64,000 nucleotides of DNA from an uncultured Flavobacteriaceae bacterium (GCA_947500385.1 CANMSA010000020.1:18868-82867), one strand, 5' to 3'. Positions 43,385 to 52,804 are shown, counted from the stretch's first letter. A program made the numbers and translations. Notes: generated from the letters alone by a model not told the origin.

Positions 43385-44356
43385 TTAAGATGCCCTATAC
43401 AATTTCTTATCCGGTTTCATAAGCGGATGGTAGTCCCCTTGAAGTGGGGAGACCTTCGCGTTTCGAATGTCATGGACAATCTCAATGGATTGTTTGGATT
43501 CTAGTAATCCAAAGCCCTTCCCTTTCAATATCGCCTCATAGCTTTTGATATGGAGTTCGGTAAAGCCCTCGCTAAACTCTATTTCCTCTCCATCCAATTC
43601 AATCGACCGATAGGTTCTTTGCCCTTGTACCTTAATAGCATCCGGAATATTGTTGTAATCGATCGATAGGAACCAACGCACCCTGGCTTTCTCAAATTCC
43701 AAGTAGCCTGAAGCGCTTTCGGTGTTTAAAAGGTGTACTTTATTTGAAGTTACCTTCCCAAAGATCCAAGAAAGCATGTCATAAAAATGAACGCCGATGT
43801 TGGTGGCGATTCCGCCCGATTTAGAAGTATCCCCTTTCCAAGAGTTATGGTACCAATTACCACGAGAGGTCAAATAGGTAAGATCAATATCATAGACCTT
43901 GTCTTTAGGACCTTCGGCCACTTTTTTCTTTAAGGCAATAATGCTTGGGTGAAGCCGCAATTGTAGAATAGTACTCACCTTTACATCTGTTTCCTTTTCT
44001 ATTTCGACCAAGGGATCAATATTCCACGGATTTACGACCAGTGGTTTCTCACAAATCGCGTTGGTACCCCTGCGAAGTGCCATTCGGATATGGGCATCAT
44101 GTAAATAGTTGGGGGTGCAAATGCTCACATAGTCGAGTTGCACATTGTCCCTTCTTTTAATTTTTTCAATATGCCGATCGAAGCGTTCAAACTCGGTAAA
44201 AAAATGAGCGTTCGGAAAGTAACGATCCATAATCCCAACACTGTCCGATTTATCGAGTGCGGCAATCAATTTATTGTTGGTTACTTTGATCGCTTCTATG
44301 TGTCTTGGGGCGATATATCCGCCTACTCCAATGATAGCAAAGTTCTTTTTGTTCAT
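43385..44356 (-). CDS. wlbA: Gfo/Idh/MocA UDP-sugar 3-dehydrogenase (WlbA/WbpB-like)
   Basis: 323 residues from the ATG at 44356 (MNKKNFAIIGVGGYIAPRH), chosen because it lies 4 bp after the WlbB stop; the upstream ATG would overlap WlbB. Rossmann fingerprint GVGGYIA, then CEKPLVV (conserved Lys) and GGIATNIGVHFYD (catalytic His region). WlbA oxidises C3 of UDP-GlcNAc-uronate on the way to UDP-2,3-diacetamido sugars. Confidence 0.87.
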   Translation of the reverse strand: MNKKNFAIIGVGGYIAPRHIEAIKVTNNKLIAALDKSDSVGIMDRYFPNAHFFTEFERFDRHIEKIKRRDNVQLDYVSICTPNYLHDAHIRMALRRGTNAICEKPLVVNPWNIDPLVEIEKETDVKVSTILQLRLHPSIIALKKKVAEGPKDKVYDIDLTYLTSRGNWYHNSWKGDTSKSGGIATNIGVHFYDMLSWIFGKVTSNKVHLLNTESASGYLEFEKARVRWFLSIDYNNIPDAIKVQGQRTYRSIELDGEEIEFSEGFTELHIKSYEAILKGKGFGLLESKQSIEIVHDIRNAKVSPLQGDYHPLMKPDKKLYRAS

Positions 44357-44360
44357 GGTC

Positions 44361-44975
44361 TTATAATTTGATGACTTGATCATTTAATAATTCGTACGTA
44401 TCATTACTTTCTTCACAAACAGCTAATTGGTCTTCATTAAAATTCAAGCGGCAACCGTACTCGCTCATCCAACCTATTTGGCGTGCGGGGTTTCCAACCA
44501 CTAGGGCATAAGGTTTCACGGTTTTGGTAATAACGGCGCCTGCCCCGATAAATGCATAGGCACCAATATCATGACCACAGACGATTGTGGCATTCGCCCC
44601 GATCGTAGCTCCTTTCCCGACATAGGTTCGCGAGTATTGGCCACGCCGGTTTACGGCGCTTCTAGGGTTTACTACATTCGTGAATACGCAAGAAGGTCCA
44701 AGAAAAACATCATCGTCACAGGTGACCCCGGTGTAGATCGATACGTTGTTTTGTACTTTCACATTGTTTCCCAAAACAACTTCAGGGGAAATCACCACGT
44801 TTTGGCCAATATTACAGCGTTCCTTAATATGGCAACCACTCATGATATGGGAGAAATGCCAAATTTTAGTGCCCTTCTCAATCGTACAATTGTCATCTAT
44901 GACCGCGGTTTCATGTGAAAAATAGGTGTCTTGATTTTTGGTCGGTACTTGTAGTTTAATTGTTGTCATATCCAT
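44361..44975 (-). CDS. wlbB: Hexapeptide acetyltransferase (WlbB/WbpD-like)
   Basis: 204 residues with a left-handed beta helix (hexapeptide repeats from about 30 to 165, including [21 protein letters not shown]). The final [27 protein letters not shown] is typical. WlbB/WbpD N-acetylates the 3-amino group of UDP-3-amino-2-acetamido-uronate using acetyl-CoA. Coupled to WlbA; its ATG overlaps the outer-membrane gene stop by 10 bp. Confidence 0.9.
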   Translation of the reverse strand: MDMTTIKLQVPTKNQDTYFSHETAVIDDNCTIEKGTKIWHFSHIMSGCHIKERCNIGQNVVISPEVVLGNNVKVQNNVSIYTGVTCDDDVFLGPSCVFTNVVNPRSAVNRRGQYSRTYVGKGATIGANATIVCGHDIGAYAFIGAGAVITKTVKPYALVVGNPARQIGWMSEYGCRLNFNEDQLAVCEESNDTYELLNDQVIKL

Positions 44976-45574
44976 TTGATTAAGGTTATTGAATGTTGAA
45001 GGTGGTTTGCATTGCCGGAAGTGGCACTGTCTATCGAAAATTTGCCCATTGTCTGTAAATTAATTCTGAGCTCATGGTTGATTTTAATATTGAAGCCAAA
45101 ACCAAAATTCAAGGTTTTCGCTAGTTCCCTTCCGATAAGGTTTGCCCCAAAACCTCCGGTAAAATACCCTTCGTACCAAGCACGTTTTGCATTCTGATAG
45201 TAGTTCGTGGTATAATTTTTCACCATAAGGTCCAGTGACAAATAATTTAGATCGCCGCTGTTGGTCTCGCTGTTGATTTTCTTACCGGAATTAAACTTGT
45301 TCAGGGACAGGGCGGCCTCTGCTCCAAAATCGTACTTAAACCTTTGTTCAACGGCAATTTTTATGTTTCTGGCCGTATTCCAGTTTTCTGTCACATTTAA
45401 AAGTTCGTTGAACCGGCTTCCAGAATTATCAACGATATTGAACCCCGCACTTAGTACGAGGGGATCTGACTCTTGTCCCAGAAGAGTACACTGAACACCA
45501 AGCAGACCGCATACTAGGAGATATCCTAGTCTCTGATGTATCTTACGTGGTCTATCTTCCGGTTTTTTGGGCAT
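44966..45574 (-). CDS. Outer-membrane beta-barrel protein of the polysaccharide locus
   Basis: 202 residues from the ATG at 45574, where a signal peptide begins (basic start, then [18 protein letters not shown]). The rest is short alternating strands with aromatic ends (LGAGFN..., [13 protein letters not shown]), a small barrel. It occupies the first position of the locus run, where a Wza-type export gene would be expected, but lacks any SLBB/polysaccharide-export motif. Could be a porin-like export aid. Function unknown. Confidence 0.6.
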   Translation of the reverse strand: MPKKPEDRPRKIHQRLGYLLVCGLLGVQCTLLGQESDPLVLSAGFNIVDNSGSRFNELLNVTENWNTARNIKIAVEQRFKYDFGAEAALSLNKFNSGKKINSETNSGDLNYLSLDLMVKNYTTNYYQNAKRAWYEGYFTGGFGANLIGRELAKTLNFGFGFNIKINHELRINLQTMGKFSIDSATSGNANHLQHSITLIKWI

Positions 45575-45686
45575 TGGATTGTTATAGGTTATTTTTGACG
45601 CTTGCACCTTCTAGTGATATTCGCGCGTCGCTAAGAAAATCATATTCCTAATTTGTAGTAATAGTACTACACAAATTGTAAAACTT

Positions 45687-45884
45687 TTAATTTTTGTTGT
45701 GTAACCCTTTCTTTCTGTGGAGAACCTTGTAATTCGTTAGGTATACCGAGTGTCGTTTATCGATAAACGCCTTCTTTAAGGGAAACAACCGCAGGTGGCG
45801 AATTAACTGGTATGGTAATTTTTCCGATGTTAAAGCGTACTTAGGTACGGGTGTTGACAACCCGGTCTTTGTGAAAGCATGCAT
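45687..45884 (-). CDS. Possible small basic protein (uncertain)
   Basis: 65 codons, strongly basic (KKAFIDKRHSVYLTNYKVLHRKKG), no signal peptide, no family recognised. It lies between the ugd terminator and the locus operon. It may be a remnant of a larger gene or noise; without it the 382 bp between 45575 and 45956 would hold only the terminator. Confidence 0.25.
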   Translation of the reverse strand: MHAFTKTGLSTPVPKYALTSEKLPYQLIRHLRLFPLKKAFIDKRHSVYLTNYKVLHRKKGLHNKN

Positions 45885-45897
45885 TTTTGGAAAAGCA

Positions 45898-45930
45898 AAA
45901 AGCCCTGACGATAACTGTCAGGGCTTTTTT
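45898..45930 (-). terminator. Terminator after the UDP-sugar dehydrogenase gene
   Basis: AAAGCCCTGAC pairs with GTCAGGGCTTT (one short loop), with T-runs on both strands. On the minus strand it follows the ugd stop (45957) by 27 bp, so the dehydrogenase is transcribed apart from the downstream locus genes. Confidence 0.8.
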
Positions 45931-45956
45931 TTATTGAACTATTTTATGGTGCCGGG

Positions 45957-47237
45957 CTATAACCTTCCTTCGACCTCGCATTGGAGTACGCTTTTTACAT
46001 CATACAGAATCCCTTCTGGTTTCAACATATCGCGCAATTCCAATGATAGGAGGCGCTTATGCGCCACTGTTAGTACAACGGCATCGTATTTCTCGGTGGG
46101 TAGGTCTGTAGTAAGGGTGAGCCCAAACTCGCGCCGCACCTCTTCTTTTTCTGCCCAGGGATCGTATATGGTTACGGAAGGACCATAACTTTCAAGATGT
46201 TCAATAAGATCTACCACCTTGGTGTTACGAACATCGGGACAATTTTCTTTAAAAGTGATACCCAGTACCAGCACTTTAGCTGTTTTTATTTTGATGTCTT
46301 TTTGTATCATTAACTTCACCACTTCAGAAGCAACGTATTGGCCCATGCCGTCATTTACCCGTCTACCGGATAATATTATTTCTGGATGGTAGCCATACTG
46401 TTGCGCCTTCTGCGCCAAGTAATAAGGGTCAACACCTATGCAATGTCCCCCGACCAAACCTGGTTTAAATGGTAAGAAATTCCATTTGGTACCTGCAGCG
46501 CCAAGTACATCGCTGGTATCAATATCCATCAATTTAAAAATCTTCGCCAATTCATTTACAAAGGCTATATTAATATCGCGCTGCGAATTTTCAATAACCT
46601 TGGCTGCCTCTGCGACCTTAATTGTGGGCGCTAGGTACGTTCCCGCCGTAATCACGGATTTGTAAAGCGCATCTATCTTTTTCCCAATTTCAGGGGTAGA
46701 ACCAGAAGTGACCTTCAAAATTTTGTCGATCGTATGTTCTTTGTCTCCGAGATTAATTCGCTCTGGCGAATAGCCACCATAAAAGTCCACGTTGAACACC
46801 AACCCGCTATGGGCCTCCAGTATTGGAACGCATTCTTCCTCGGTCGCTCCGGGAAAAACGGTGGACTCATATACGACAACGTCCCCTTTTTTCAAGACGT
46901 TCCCTACCGTCTCGCTCGCCTTTAGCAAGGGGGTCAGGTTCGGCCTATTGGTAGCGTCTACGGGCGTCGGTACCGTAATGATGTAGTAATTACAATCTTG
47001 TAACGCGCTAGGATCGGTTGTACAGTATAACCCAGCAGCTTCGGGAGGGTTCGTCTTCAACACCTTTAACAACGTATCACTATCTACCTCTAGCGTACTA
47101 TCGATGCCTTTTTGTAGTTCCGCTGTTCTTTTTTTATTGATATCGAAACCCACTACCGGATACTTGGTAGCGAATAAGCGGGCAAGCGGTAAGCCGACGT
47201 AACCTAGCCCGATCACGCCTATTTTAATTGGAGTCAT
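45957..47237 (-). CDS. UDP-N-acetyl sugar 6-dehydrogenase (WbpA/TviB-like)
   Basis: 426 residues of the UDP-glucose/GDP-mannose dehydrogenase family: NAD fingerprint GVIGLGYVGLPLA, VPTPVDATNRPNL, central KVIENSQRDINIAFVNELA, and catalytic Cys in GGHCIGVDPYYL. The GHCIGVDPYYL context and length match UDP-GlcNAc 6-dehydrogenases, giving UDP-GlcNAcA. This feeds WlbA and WlbB. Preceded by 248 bp of non-coding sequence with no clear promoter motif. Confidence 0.88.
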   Translation of the reverse strand: MTPIKIGVIGLGYVGLPLARLFATKYPVVGFDINKKRTAELQKGIDSTLEVDSDTLLKVLKTNPPEAAGLYCTTDPSALQDCNYYIITVPTPVDATNRPNLTPLLKASETVGNVLKKGDVVVYESTVFPGATEEECVPILEAHSGLVFNVDFYGGYSPERINLGDKEHTIDKILKVTSGSTPEIGKKIDALYKSVITAGTYLAPTIKVAEAAKVIENSQRDINIAFVNELAKIFKLMDIDTSDVLGAAGTKWNFLPFKPGLVGGHCIGVDPYYLAQKAQQYGYHPEIILSGRRVNDGMGQYVASEVVKLMIQKDIKIKTAKVLVLGITFKENCPDVRNTKVVDLIEHLESYGPSVTIYDPWAEKEEVRREFGLTLTTDLPTEKYDAVVLTVAHKRLLSLELRDMLKPEGILYDVKSVLQCEVEGRL

Positions 47238-47485
47238 TTCCTTTTTTGATTTGGTATTAATTCTATTTAGTTATTTTCGCCCCACCTTGTTTTGGTCGAA
47301 CAAGCCTGGATCATATCAAGAAGCGATACGATTACTATAGAACTCCAATTTTAGGATTATAGTATTTTTCTTACTTAAATAAATTTATTTACCTTCAAAA
47401 AATATGTTTTAGCGCTTTTAGATGGTTCTACTCGCCCCTTACTGGTTCCTATTGGAGCAAAGGCAGCCCACTGAAGTAAGTACGT

Positions 47486-48139
47486 TTAGACGGTCACGGC
47501 ACGGTTCAAGTACCGGCGAAAGGGTAACATTTCAAAATACGCCTGAATTATTTTTTCTTTAAAGTCATCCTTAAATACCGCCTCGTTTGAAAAATGATGA
47601 CTCACCGCAAATGTCTTGTTGCGTAACAATGCGATGTGTGGATGATCATTCGGGAAGCCTTTGGGAGCCTTGGTCAATTTTTCGTCTGCATACAACCCCC
47701 CAAACAGTTTCCGAAAAGATGGTTTTTGCATAATTTTGACCAGTTCCTCCCCGTCATAATCAATGGCATCGCGTATACTGCGCAGCACCTTTGGGGCAGG
47801 ACGCCAGAGTCCGCCTGCGAACATTGATTCCTCAATCCCTATTTCCAGATAAAAATCCCCAGTTCCCGGACGTTTGTCCAATCCCGCCCCGAAGTGATCC
47901 TTATAAACAGGTTTGTTGGGGTGGAACATCAAATTATTGTTGATCCTGTTAATACCTTTTTTACCCGGCGTGTCGTAGTATTCATCATCCAAATCGGCCA
48001 AGACTGCGTTTAGGCCATCGAGCCATGCGATATACCCATTTCGGATTTCATGATACCGTTTTCGGTTCATATCCATCCATTCCTTGTTATTATTTCGGTT
48101 TAAATCTCTCAGAAAAGCAATCAGTGCGTGAAAATCCAT
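47486..48139 (-). CDS. DUF2461 family protein
   Basis: 217 residues matching DUF2461/TIGR02453: FLRDLNRNNNKEWMDMNRKRYHEI start, FHPNKPVYKDHFGAGLDKRPG and GGLWRPAPKVLRSIRDAI. Cytoplasmic, function unknown across the family. Single gene, 104 bp before the AIM24 gene on the same strand, with no shared regulation apparent. Confidence 0.9.
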   Translation of the reverse strand: MDFHALIAFLRDLNRNNNKEWMDMNRKRYHEIRNGYIAWLDGLNAVLADLDDEYYDTPGKKGINRINNNLMFHPNKPVYKDHFGAGLDKRPGTGDFYLEIGIEESMFAGGLWRPAPKVLRSIRDAIDYDGEELVKIMQKPSFRKLFGGLYADEKLTKAPKGFPNDHPHIALLRNKTFAVSHHFSNEAVFKDDFKEKIIQAYFEMLPFRRYLNRAVTV

Positions 48140-48243
48140 TTTTGTGCTATCGGTTGAAAAAGAAATGTTTTCCTATAAATAAAATTAGCACATCCGAACC
48201 TTTTCGCATGTGCCAATTAGCCTATTCTACAATTCTAGCGGTT

Positions 48244-49041
48244 TTAAAATCTGTTGTCCCCATCTAAAAGGTCTCCTAGTCCGCCAAGGAGACTACCCTC
48301 CCCTTTGCTGTTTCCACCCCTGGGAAGTGCCGCCAGCACCCGACCGGCCAGGCGACTAAATGGCAAGGACTGTATGTACACCGTACCGGGACCACGGAGC
48401 GTCGCAAAAAATAAGCCTTCTCCGCCAAAGACGGTATTCTTGATTCCTCCTATGAATTCAATATCATAATCTACCGTTTGGGAAAACCCTACAATACATC
48501 CCGTGTCTACCTTCAACACTTCGCCCGGAGCCAATTCCTTTTTAGCCAAGGTACCCCCTGCGTGCACAAAAGCCATTCCGTCCCCTTCTAACTTCTGCAT
48601 GATAAAACCTTCTCCCCCAAAAAGTCCCCTGCCGAGTTTCTTCGAAAATTCGATACCCACGGTAACTCCTTTGGCGGCGCAGAGAAAGGCGTCTTTTTGG
48701 CAAACAAATTTCCCTTGCTTTTCAGAAAGATCGATCGCCACTATCTTTCCTGGATAGGGAGATGCAAAACTCACTTTCTTTTTTCCATGATCTACATTCA
48801 AAAAAGCGGTCATAAACAAACTCTCCCCAGTCAATATTCGTTTACCGGCAGAGAAAATCTTTCCCAGAACTCCTTTTTCCTGATTTGAACCATCTCCAAA
48901 AATGGTGTCCATCTTAATACCGTTGTCCATCATCATAAAACTTCCCGCTTCTGCTACAACTGCTTCTTGGGGGTCCAACTCAATTTCAACATACTGCATT
49001 TCTTCCCCAAAAATCTCATAATCTATTTCGTGTGCATTCAT
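48244..49041 (-). CDS. TIGR00266/AIM24 family protein
   Basis: 265 residues of tandem beta repeats: the family segments [37 protein letters not shown] and [23 protein letters not shown] are clear. The Gly-rich tail ([16 protein letters not shown]) is normal for the family. Suggested membrane-associated roles, but no defined reaction. Stands alone with a ~130-bp upstream region. Confidence 0.92.
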   Translation of the reverse strand: MNAHEIDYEIFGEEMQYVEIELDPQEAVVAEAGSFMMMDNGIKMDTIFGDGSNQEKGVLGKIFSAGKRILTGESLFMTAFLNVDHGKKKVSFASPYPGKIVAIDLSEKQGKFVCQKDAFLCAAKGVTVGIEFSKKLGRGLFGGEGFIMQKLEGDGMAFVHAGGTLAKKELAPGEVLKVDTGCIVGFSQTVDYDIEFIGGIKNTVFGGEGLFFATLRGPGTVYIQSLPFSRLAGRVLAALPRGGNSKGEGSLLGGLGDLLDGDNRF

Positions 49042-49170
49042 TTCTTTTGTGTTTATAGTTGTTGGTTGTTAGTTGACAGATTTTTTAATTTGTTACAAAT
49101 TAGTGTCGTTTTAGGTGAATGGTAAACAGGCAATGATGCCCTTTGGAAAGTCAACTCTCATGGCGTCAAC

Positions 49171-49626
49171 TCAACTTTTTAAACGTACGGTCCATTCAAA
49201 ATTAAAGGTAGATACCACTACACCTTCTTCGTTGACCCCGACAGATTTCATCCAAAGGGTTTGCCCCTCCCCTGTTGCGATCGTTTTGTCCAACGCCTCC
49301 TTAATGAGATGCCCATCGGTACAAGTGAAGGTAATCTTACCCGTCGCTTTTTTCGAAAAATTGGCGTTGTTATTGGCTACCAACATCGATATTTTCTTGC
49401 CTGTTTTACGAATTTGCATCGTGACCATAATCCCGGTCGTAAACTCTGCGGCCATTCCCTGTACCGCCCAAAACATCGATTTAAAGGGGTTTTGATTGAA
49501 CCAGCGATGCCGTACAGTAACGATTGCCCGTTCATTATCAACAGAACGGAGCCGAACACCGCACCACCAAGCCGACGGTAATTTAAAAAACGTAAAAGTG
49601 TTGATTTTCCCTGTAGATACTGCCAT
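49171..49626 (-). CDS. DUF4442 hot-dog-fold thioesterase-like protein
   Basis: 151 residues from the ATG at 49626 (MAVSTGKINTFTFFKLPSAW); the open frame runs 43 codons further back, through the divergent promoter, so the shorter form is preferred. DUF4442 proteins have a hot-dog fold related to YiiD/thioesterases; the central helix (MFWAVQGMAAEFTTGIMVTMQI) is visible. Substrate unknown. Divergent from the DUF4870 gene. Confidence 0.85.
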   Translation of the reverse strand: MAVSTGKINTFTFFKLPSAWWCGVRLRSVDNERAIVTVRHRWFNQNPFKSMFWAVQGMAAEFTTGIMVTMQIRKTGKKISMLVANNNANFSKKATGKITFTCTDGHLIKEALDKTIATGEGQTLWMKSVGVNEEGVVVSTFNFEWTVRLKS

Positions 49627-49697
49627 TCGCGTGGATATTTTGTTAAAAGTATTGAAAATAAATCGATTTTCATTTGTTAATTTTATGTTAAATATTA

Positions 49698-49718
49698 GTA
49701 CTATGTGTTGCATAGTAC
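49698..49718 (+). promoter_or_regulatory. Perfect palindrome, candidate PadR operator
   Basis: GTACTATG-TGTTG-CATAGTAC: 8-bp perfect arms, 5-bp spacer, covering the -33 element of the promoter for the DUF4870 gene. The dyad resembles known PadR-family sites (TACTA/TAGTA type). A PadR regulator is encoded 0.75 kb downstream. Confidence 0.5.
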
Positions 49719-49739
49719 CTGTGTTTGGATATATATTTG
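49708..49739 (+). promoter_or_regulatory. Bacteroidetes-type promoter of the DUF4870-PadR-PspC group
   Basis: TTG at 49708-49710 and TATATTTG at 49732-49739, separated by 21 bp, match the -33/-7 layout. Predicted transcription start is about 13 bp before the ATG at 49759. Confidence 0.55.
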
Positions 49740-49758
49740 TATAAGAAAATAACATGCC

Positions 49759-50241
49759 ATGACTAATACCTTATCTAAACATGAACGCAATTTATCATCC
49801 TTGATACATGCGTCTACCTTTTCAAAATTCTTTATTCCTTTTGGGAATTTCATCATCCCCTTGGTACTTTGGACAGCCAATAAGAAAGAATATGCGTTTG
49901 TAGACTATAATGGAAAGCAGGCCTTGAATTTTCAAATAAGCATCTTGCTCTATTCCATATTATTGGGAATTCTAAGCATTCCGTTTTTCATTGGTTTTTT
50001 TCCAGACCTGTTTCATGGGGGTAGTTTTGGGTTTGATCGGTTGAGCAACTTTAACAATCTGAATATTCACTTTGATAGCGATAATTTTAGTTTTGGCCGA
50101 TGGTGGCTACCGGTGGGCATCACCGGTTTGTTACAAGGAGCCTTGGTAGTCGTCAATGTGGTATATACGGTACTAGCTACCATACGAACCAATGAAGGCC
50201 AGCAGTTTAAGTACCCTATCACGATTCAATTTGTAAAATAA
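49759..50241 (+). CDS. DUF4870 membrane protein
   Basis: 160 residues with three to four membrane segments (about 25-40, 62-80, 110-150). DUF4870 hallmark: FIIPLVLWTANKKEYAFVDYNGKQALNFQ, close to the family's W/K/HAREALNFQ pattern. It often occurs with PspC/Tic20-like genes. Function unknown. First gene after the candidate PadR operator; 229 bp before the PadR gene. Confidence 0.88.
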   Translation: MTNTLSKHERNLSSLIHASTFSKFFIPFGNFIIPLVLWTANKKEYAFVDYNGKQALNFQISILLYSILLGILSIPFFIGFFPDLFHGGSFGFDRLSNFNNLNIHFDSDNFSFGRWWLPVGITGLLQGALVVVNVVYTVLATIRTNEGQQFKYPITIQFVK

Positions 50242-50470
50242 CCAATGAAGAACATCGGAAGCCTTCATCACCCTTCCGAATAAATTAAGGAGTTTATCAT
50301 CAATCAAAAACCCACTTGTGCCGATTTTGTTTCGGTATCCGCTCCAGCATGAAGAGATGCTGATCGAAAACGGCACAGGTACGAACAGTTAACCCATGCA
50401 GAAGACCATTTCAGGAGAATCCAAAAAGCGATCGAAAACAGCGGCACTGCATAAAAAGCAAAAAGACGTT

Positions 50471-50800
50471 ATGAATGTAGAAAATACAAAGGCGCAAATG
50501 CGTAAAGGGGTTTTGGAGTATTGCATCCTCTCCATACTGAATGGAAAAGACAAATATGCCTCCGAAATTCTGAATACTTTAAAAGACGCCAAAATGCTCG
50601 TAGTAGAGGGTACTATTTACCCTTTGCTCACCAGGCTTAAGAACGCCGGGCTTCTCAACTACCGCTGGGAAGAATCTACCTCTGGCCCCCCAAGAAAGTA
50701 CTATACGTTGACGGAGACGGGCAAAATGTTCCTCAAAGAACTCGATACCACTTGGGACGAGCTAAGAAATGCGACAAATTTGGTAACAAAAAATAAATAG
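50471..50800 (+). CDS. PadR-family transcriptional regulator
   Basis: 109 residues from the ATG at 50471 (MNVENTKAQMRKGVLEYCIL); the frame runs 25 codons further upstream in lysine-rich sequence not typical of the family. Winged helix with VEGTIYPLLTRLKNAGLL and GPPRKYYTLTETGK. PadR proteins repress nearby membrane/stress genes; here PspC and GIN genes follow at once (47 bp), so it probably represses its own operon. Confidence 0.92.
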   Translation: MNVENTKAQMRKGVLEYCILSILNGKDKYASEILNTLKDAKMLVVEGTIYPLLTRLKNAGLLNYRWEESTSGPPRKYYTLTETGKMFLKELDTTWDELRNATNLVTKNK

Positions 50801-50847
50801 CCAACAACAAGACACTGATCCCTGATCAGCAAAAAAATATTCAAAAA

Positions 50848-52644
50848 ATGAACAAGACAGTAAATATAAATCTCGCCAACATCCTTTTCCATATCGATGA
50901 GGATGCCTTCAACAAAATGAGGCGTTACCTGGAATCGGTAAGACGCTCTTTTGCCAATACGCCCGGCAGTGACGAAATCTTAGCGGACATCGAAGCGCGT
51001 ATCGCCGAGCTGTTCCATGAGAAACTGGAAAACGAACGTCAGGTCATCTCGAACAAAGAGGTAGATGAAGTAATCGCCATTATGGGGCAACCAGAAGATT
51101 ACATGGTCGATGAGGATATTTTTGAGGACGAGCCTCGAAGCAGCAGGACTACAGAACCTAAGAAGGGTAAAAAATTGTACCGCGATACCGATAACAAATA
51201 TGTTGCAGGCGTGTCTGCCGGTTTGGCGCACTACCTTAGCATCGACCCTATATGGGTACGTTTGCTTTGGATCGTGCTCACATTCGGGTCTGGAGGAGGG
51301 TTCATCCTGCTATATGGCTTGCTTTGGATCCTATTGCCAGAAGCCAGCACTACCGCCCAAAAACTTGATATGCGTGGCGAGGCCATTAATATTAGTAATA
51401 TAGAGCGAAAAGTAAAGGAGGGCTTTGAGGATGTGACCGAACGGATTAAGAGCGTTGACTATGACGAAGTAGGGAACAAAGTGAAAAGCAGTGGAAAGAC
51501 CTTTTTTGACACTTTGGGCGACATTATCATGTTCTTTTTCAAAGTATTCGGGAAGTTTATCGGAATAATCTTGATAATTACCGGCGCCGCCACTATTATA
51601 GGGATGTTCATCGGTATGTTAACAGTAGGCACCTTAGACTGGATTCATCTACCTGGTTTGGATGGCTTTCTGAACAACGTGACCGAATCGCCCGTATGGC
51701 TCATGTCGCTATTGTTTTTCTTTGTCATCGGAATCCCCTTCTTTTTCTTACTGTATTTGGGATTGAAAATATTGGTCACCAACCTTAAATCGATCGGAAA
51801 CATTGCCAAGTTCTCACTGCTGGGCCTTTGGTTGATCTCGTTGATCTCCCTTATTGTCATCGGGGTTCGGGAAGCCGCTTCCCACGCTTTTGATGGCAGT
51901 GTAAAAGTGAAAGAAGAACTTTATTTGCCAAATGCTACGGACACCGTGAACATTCGCTTGGTTGCCAGCGAGCTTTGGGACAACAGGGTACACATGCGAA
52001 TGGATGATATGGTGATGACCTATGACGATAACGGGGAACCTATTCTCCTATCCGATGATGTACGCTTTCGACTTCGGAAATCGGAAGATTCGATCATGCG
52101 AATCGAAATTCGTAAAGAAGCGAACGGACCTTCCATTTTGGAAGCACGTTCTACCGCTGAAATCATTGATTACAATTATCAAGTAACCGGAAGCACTATT
52201 GTATTGGATGATTTTCTAACCGCATCGGGAGAGACCAGTAGGTTTAAAGGCCAAGAAGTTCGCGTAAACCTCTATATCCCGGTAGGTACTTATGTTCGGT
52301 ATTCTGCAGATAGTAATAGAAATTGGAGAATGAACGTAGATACCGATCGCGCTTCAGATGACTTGGAAGGGTTTCTTTGGAAAATGGGTGAAGACGGCGA
52401 ACTAAAATGCCAGGAATGCCCCATAGAAACCGATTTTGATGATGACGATGAAGATGAAGGTAGAATCATCATCAACGAAGATGGCATTAAGATCAATATC
52501 AATGACGAAGGCGGAGACTCCTTTAAAATGAAGTTAGACGAAGATGGTATTAATATCAAGGCCAGGGACGAAAACGGAACAGAGGTCCACAAGGTAATTA
52601 TAGATGAAGATGGGGTAGACATCGATGTGAAAGACAATAATTAA
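50848..52644 (+). CDS. PspC-domain envelope-stress protein with acidic C-terminal repeats
   Basis: 598 residues. An N-terminal DUF-like helical region (1-95) is followed by a PspC domain at about 108-170 (YRDTDNKYVAGVSAGLAHYL), further membrane helices (about 225-260, 280-310, 320-345), and a periplasmic-type beta domain. The tail from about 530 is acidic with repeated D-E-D-G-I-x-I units (EDGIKI, DEDGINI, DEDGVDI), probably a beta-solenoid. PspC proteins relate to phage-shock/envelope stress. Second gene of the PadR operon. Confidence 0.88.
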   Translation: MNKTVNINLANILFHIDEDAFNKMRRYLESVRRSFANTPGSDEILADIEARIAELFHEKLENERQVISNKEVDEVIAIMGQPEDYMVDEDIFEDEPRSSRTTEPKKGKKLYRDTDNKYVAGVSAGLAHYLSIDPIWVRLLWIVLTFGSGGGFILLYGLLWILLPEASTTAQKLDMRGEAINISNIERKVKEGFEDVTERIKSVDYDEVGNKVKSSGKTFFDTLGDIIMFFFKVFGKFIGIILIITGAATIIGMFIGMLTVGTLDWIHLPGLDGFLNNVTESPVWLMSLLFFFVIGIPFFFLLYLGLKILVTNLKSIGNIAKFSLLGLWLISLISLIVIGVREAASHAFDGSVKVKEELYLPNATDTVNIRLVASELWDNRVHMRMDDMVMTYDDNGEPILLSDDVRFRLRKSEDSIMRIEIRKEANGPSILEARSTAEIIDYNYQVTGSTIVLDDFLTASGETSRFKGQEVRVNLYIPVGTYVRYSADSNRNWRMNVDTDRASDDLEGFLWKMGEDGELKCQECPIETDFDDDDEDEGRIIINEDGIKININDEGGDSFKMKLDEDGINIKARDENGTEVHKVIIDEDGVDIDVKDNN

Positions 52645-52804
52645 ACGGTACGAACCCAAATCGAACAACGTTCAAAAAGTTGTAGCCTATTAATACGACA
52701 ATTCAGCGCAGCATACTAACAGTTCAGCATCATTAAGTAGTTCAAAAGCTTACAAACAACCAATTTTACATCAAGAAACAAAAAAACAACAAAAAACAAC
52801 AATC

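Noticed and set aside
26056..47237. Exosortase-type exopolysaccharide locus
   Set aside because: Several accessory protein types match, but no exosortase gene or PEP-CTERM substrate is visible in the window.
49627..49755. N-terminal extension of the DUF4442 gene
   Set aside because: The extension runs through the promoter and palindrome of the divergent DUF4870 gene and has no family resemblance.
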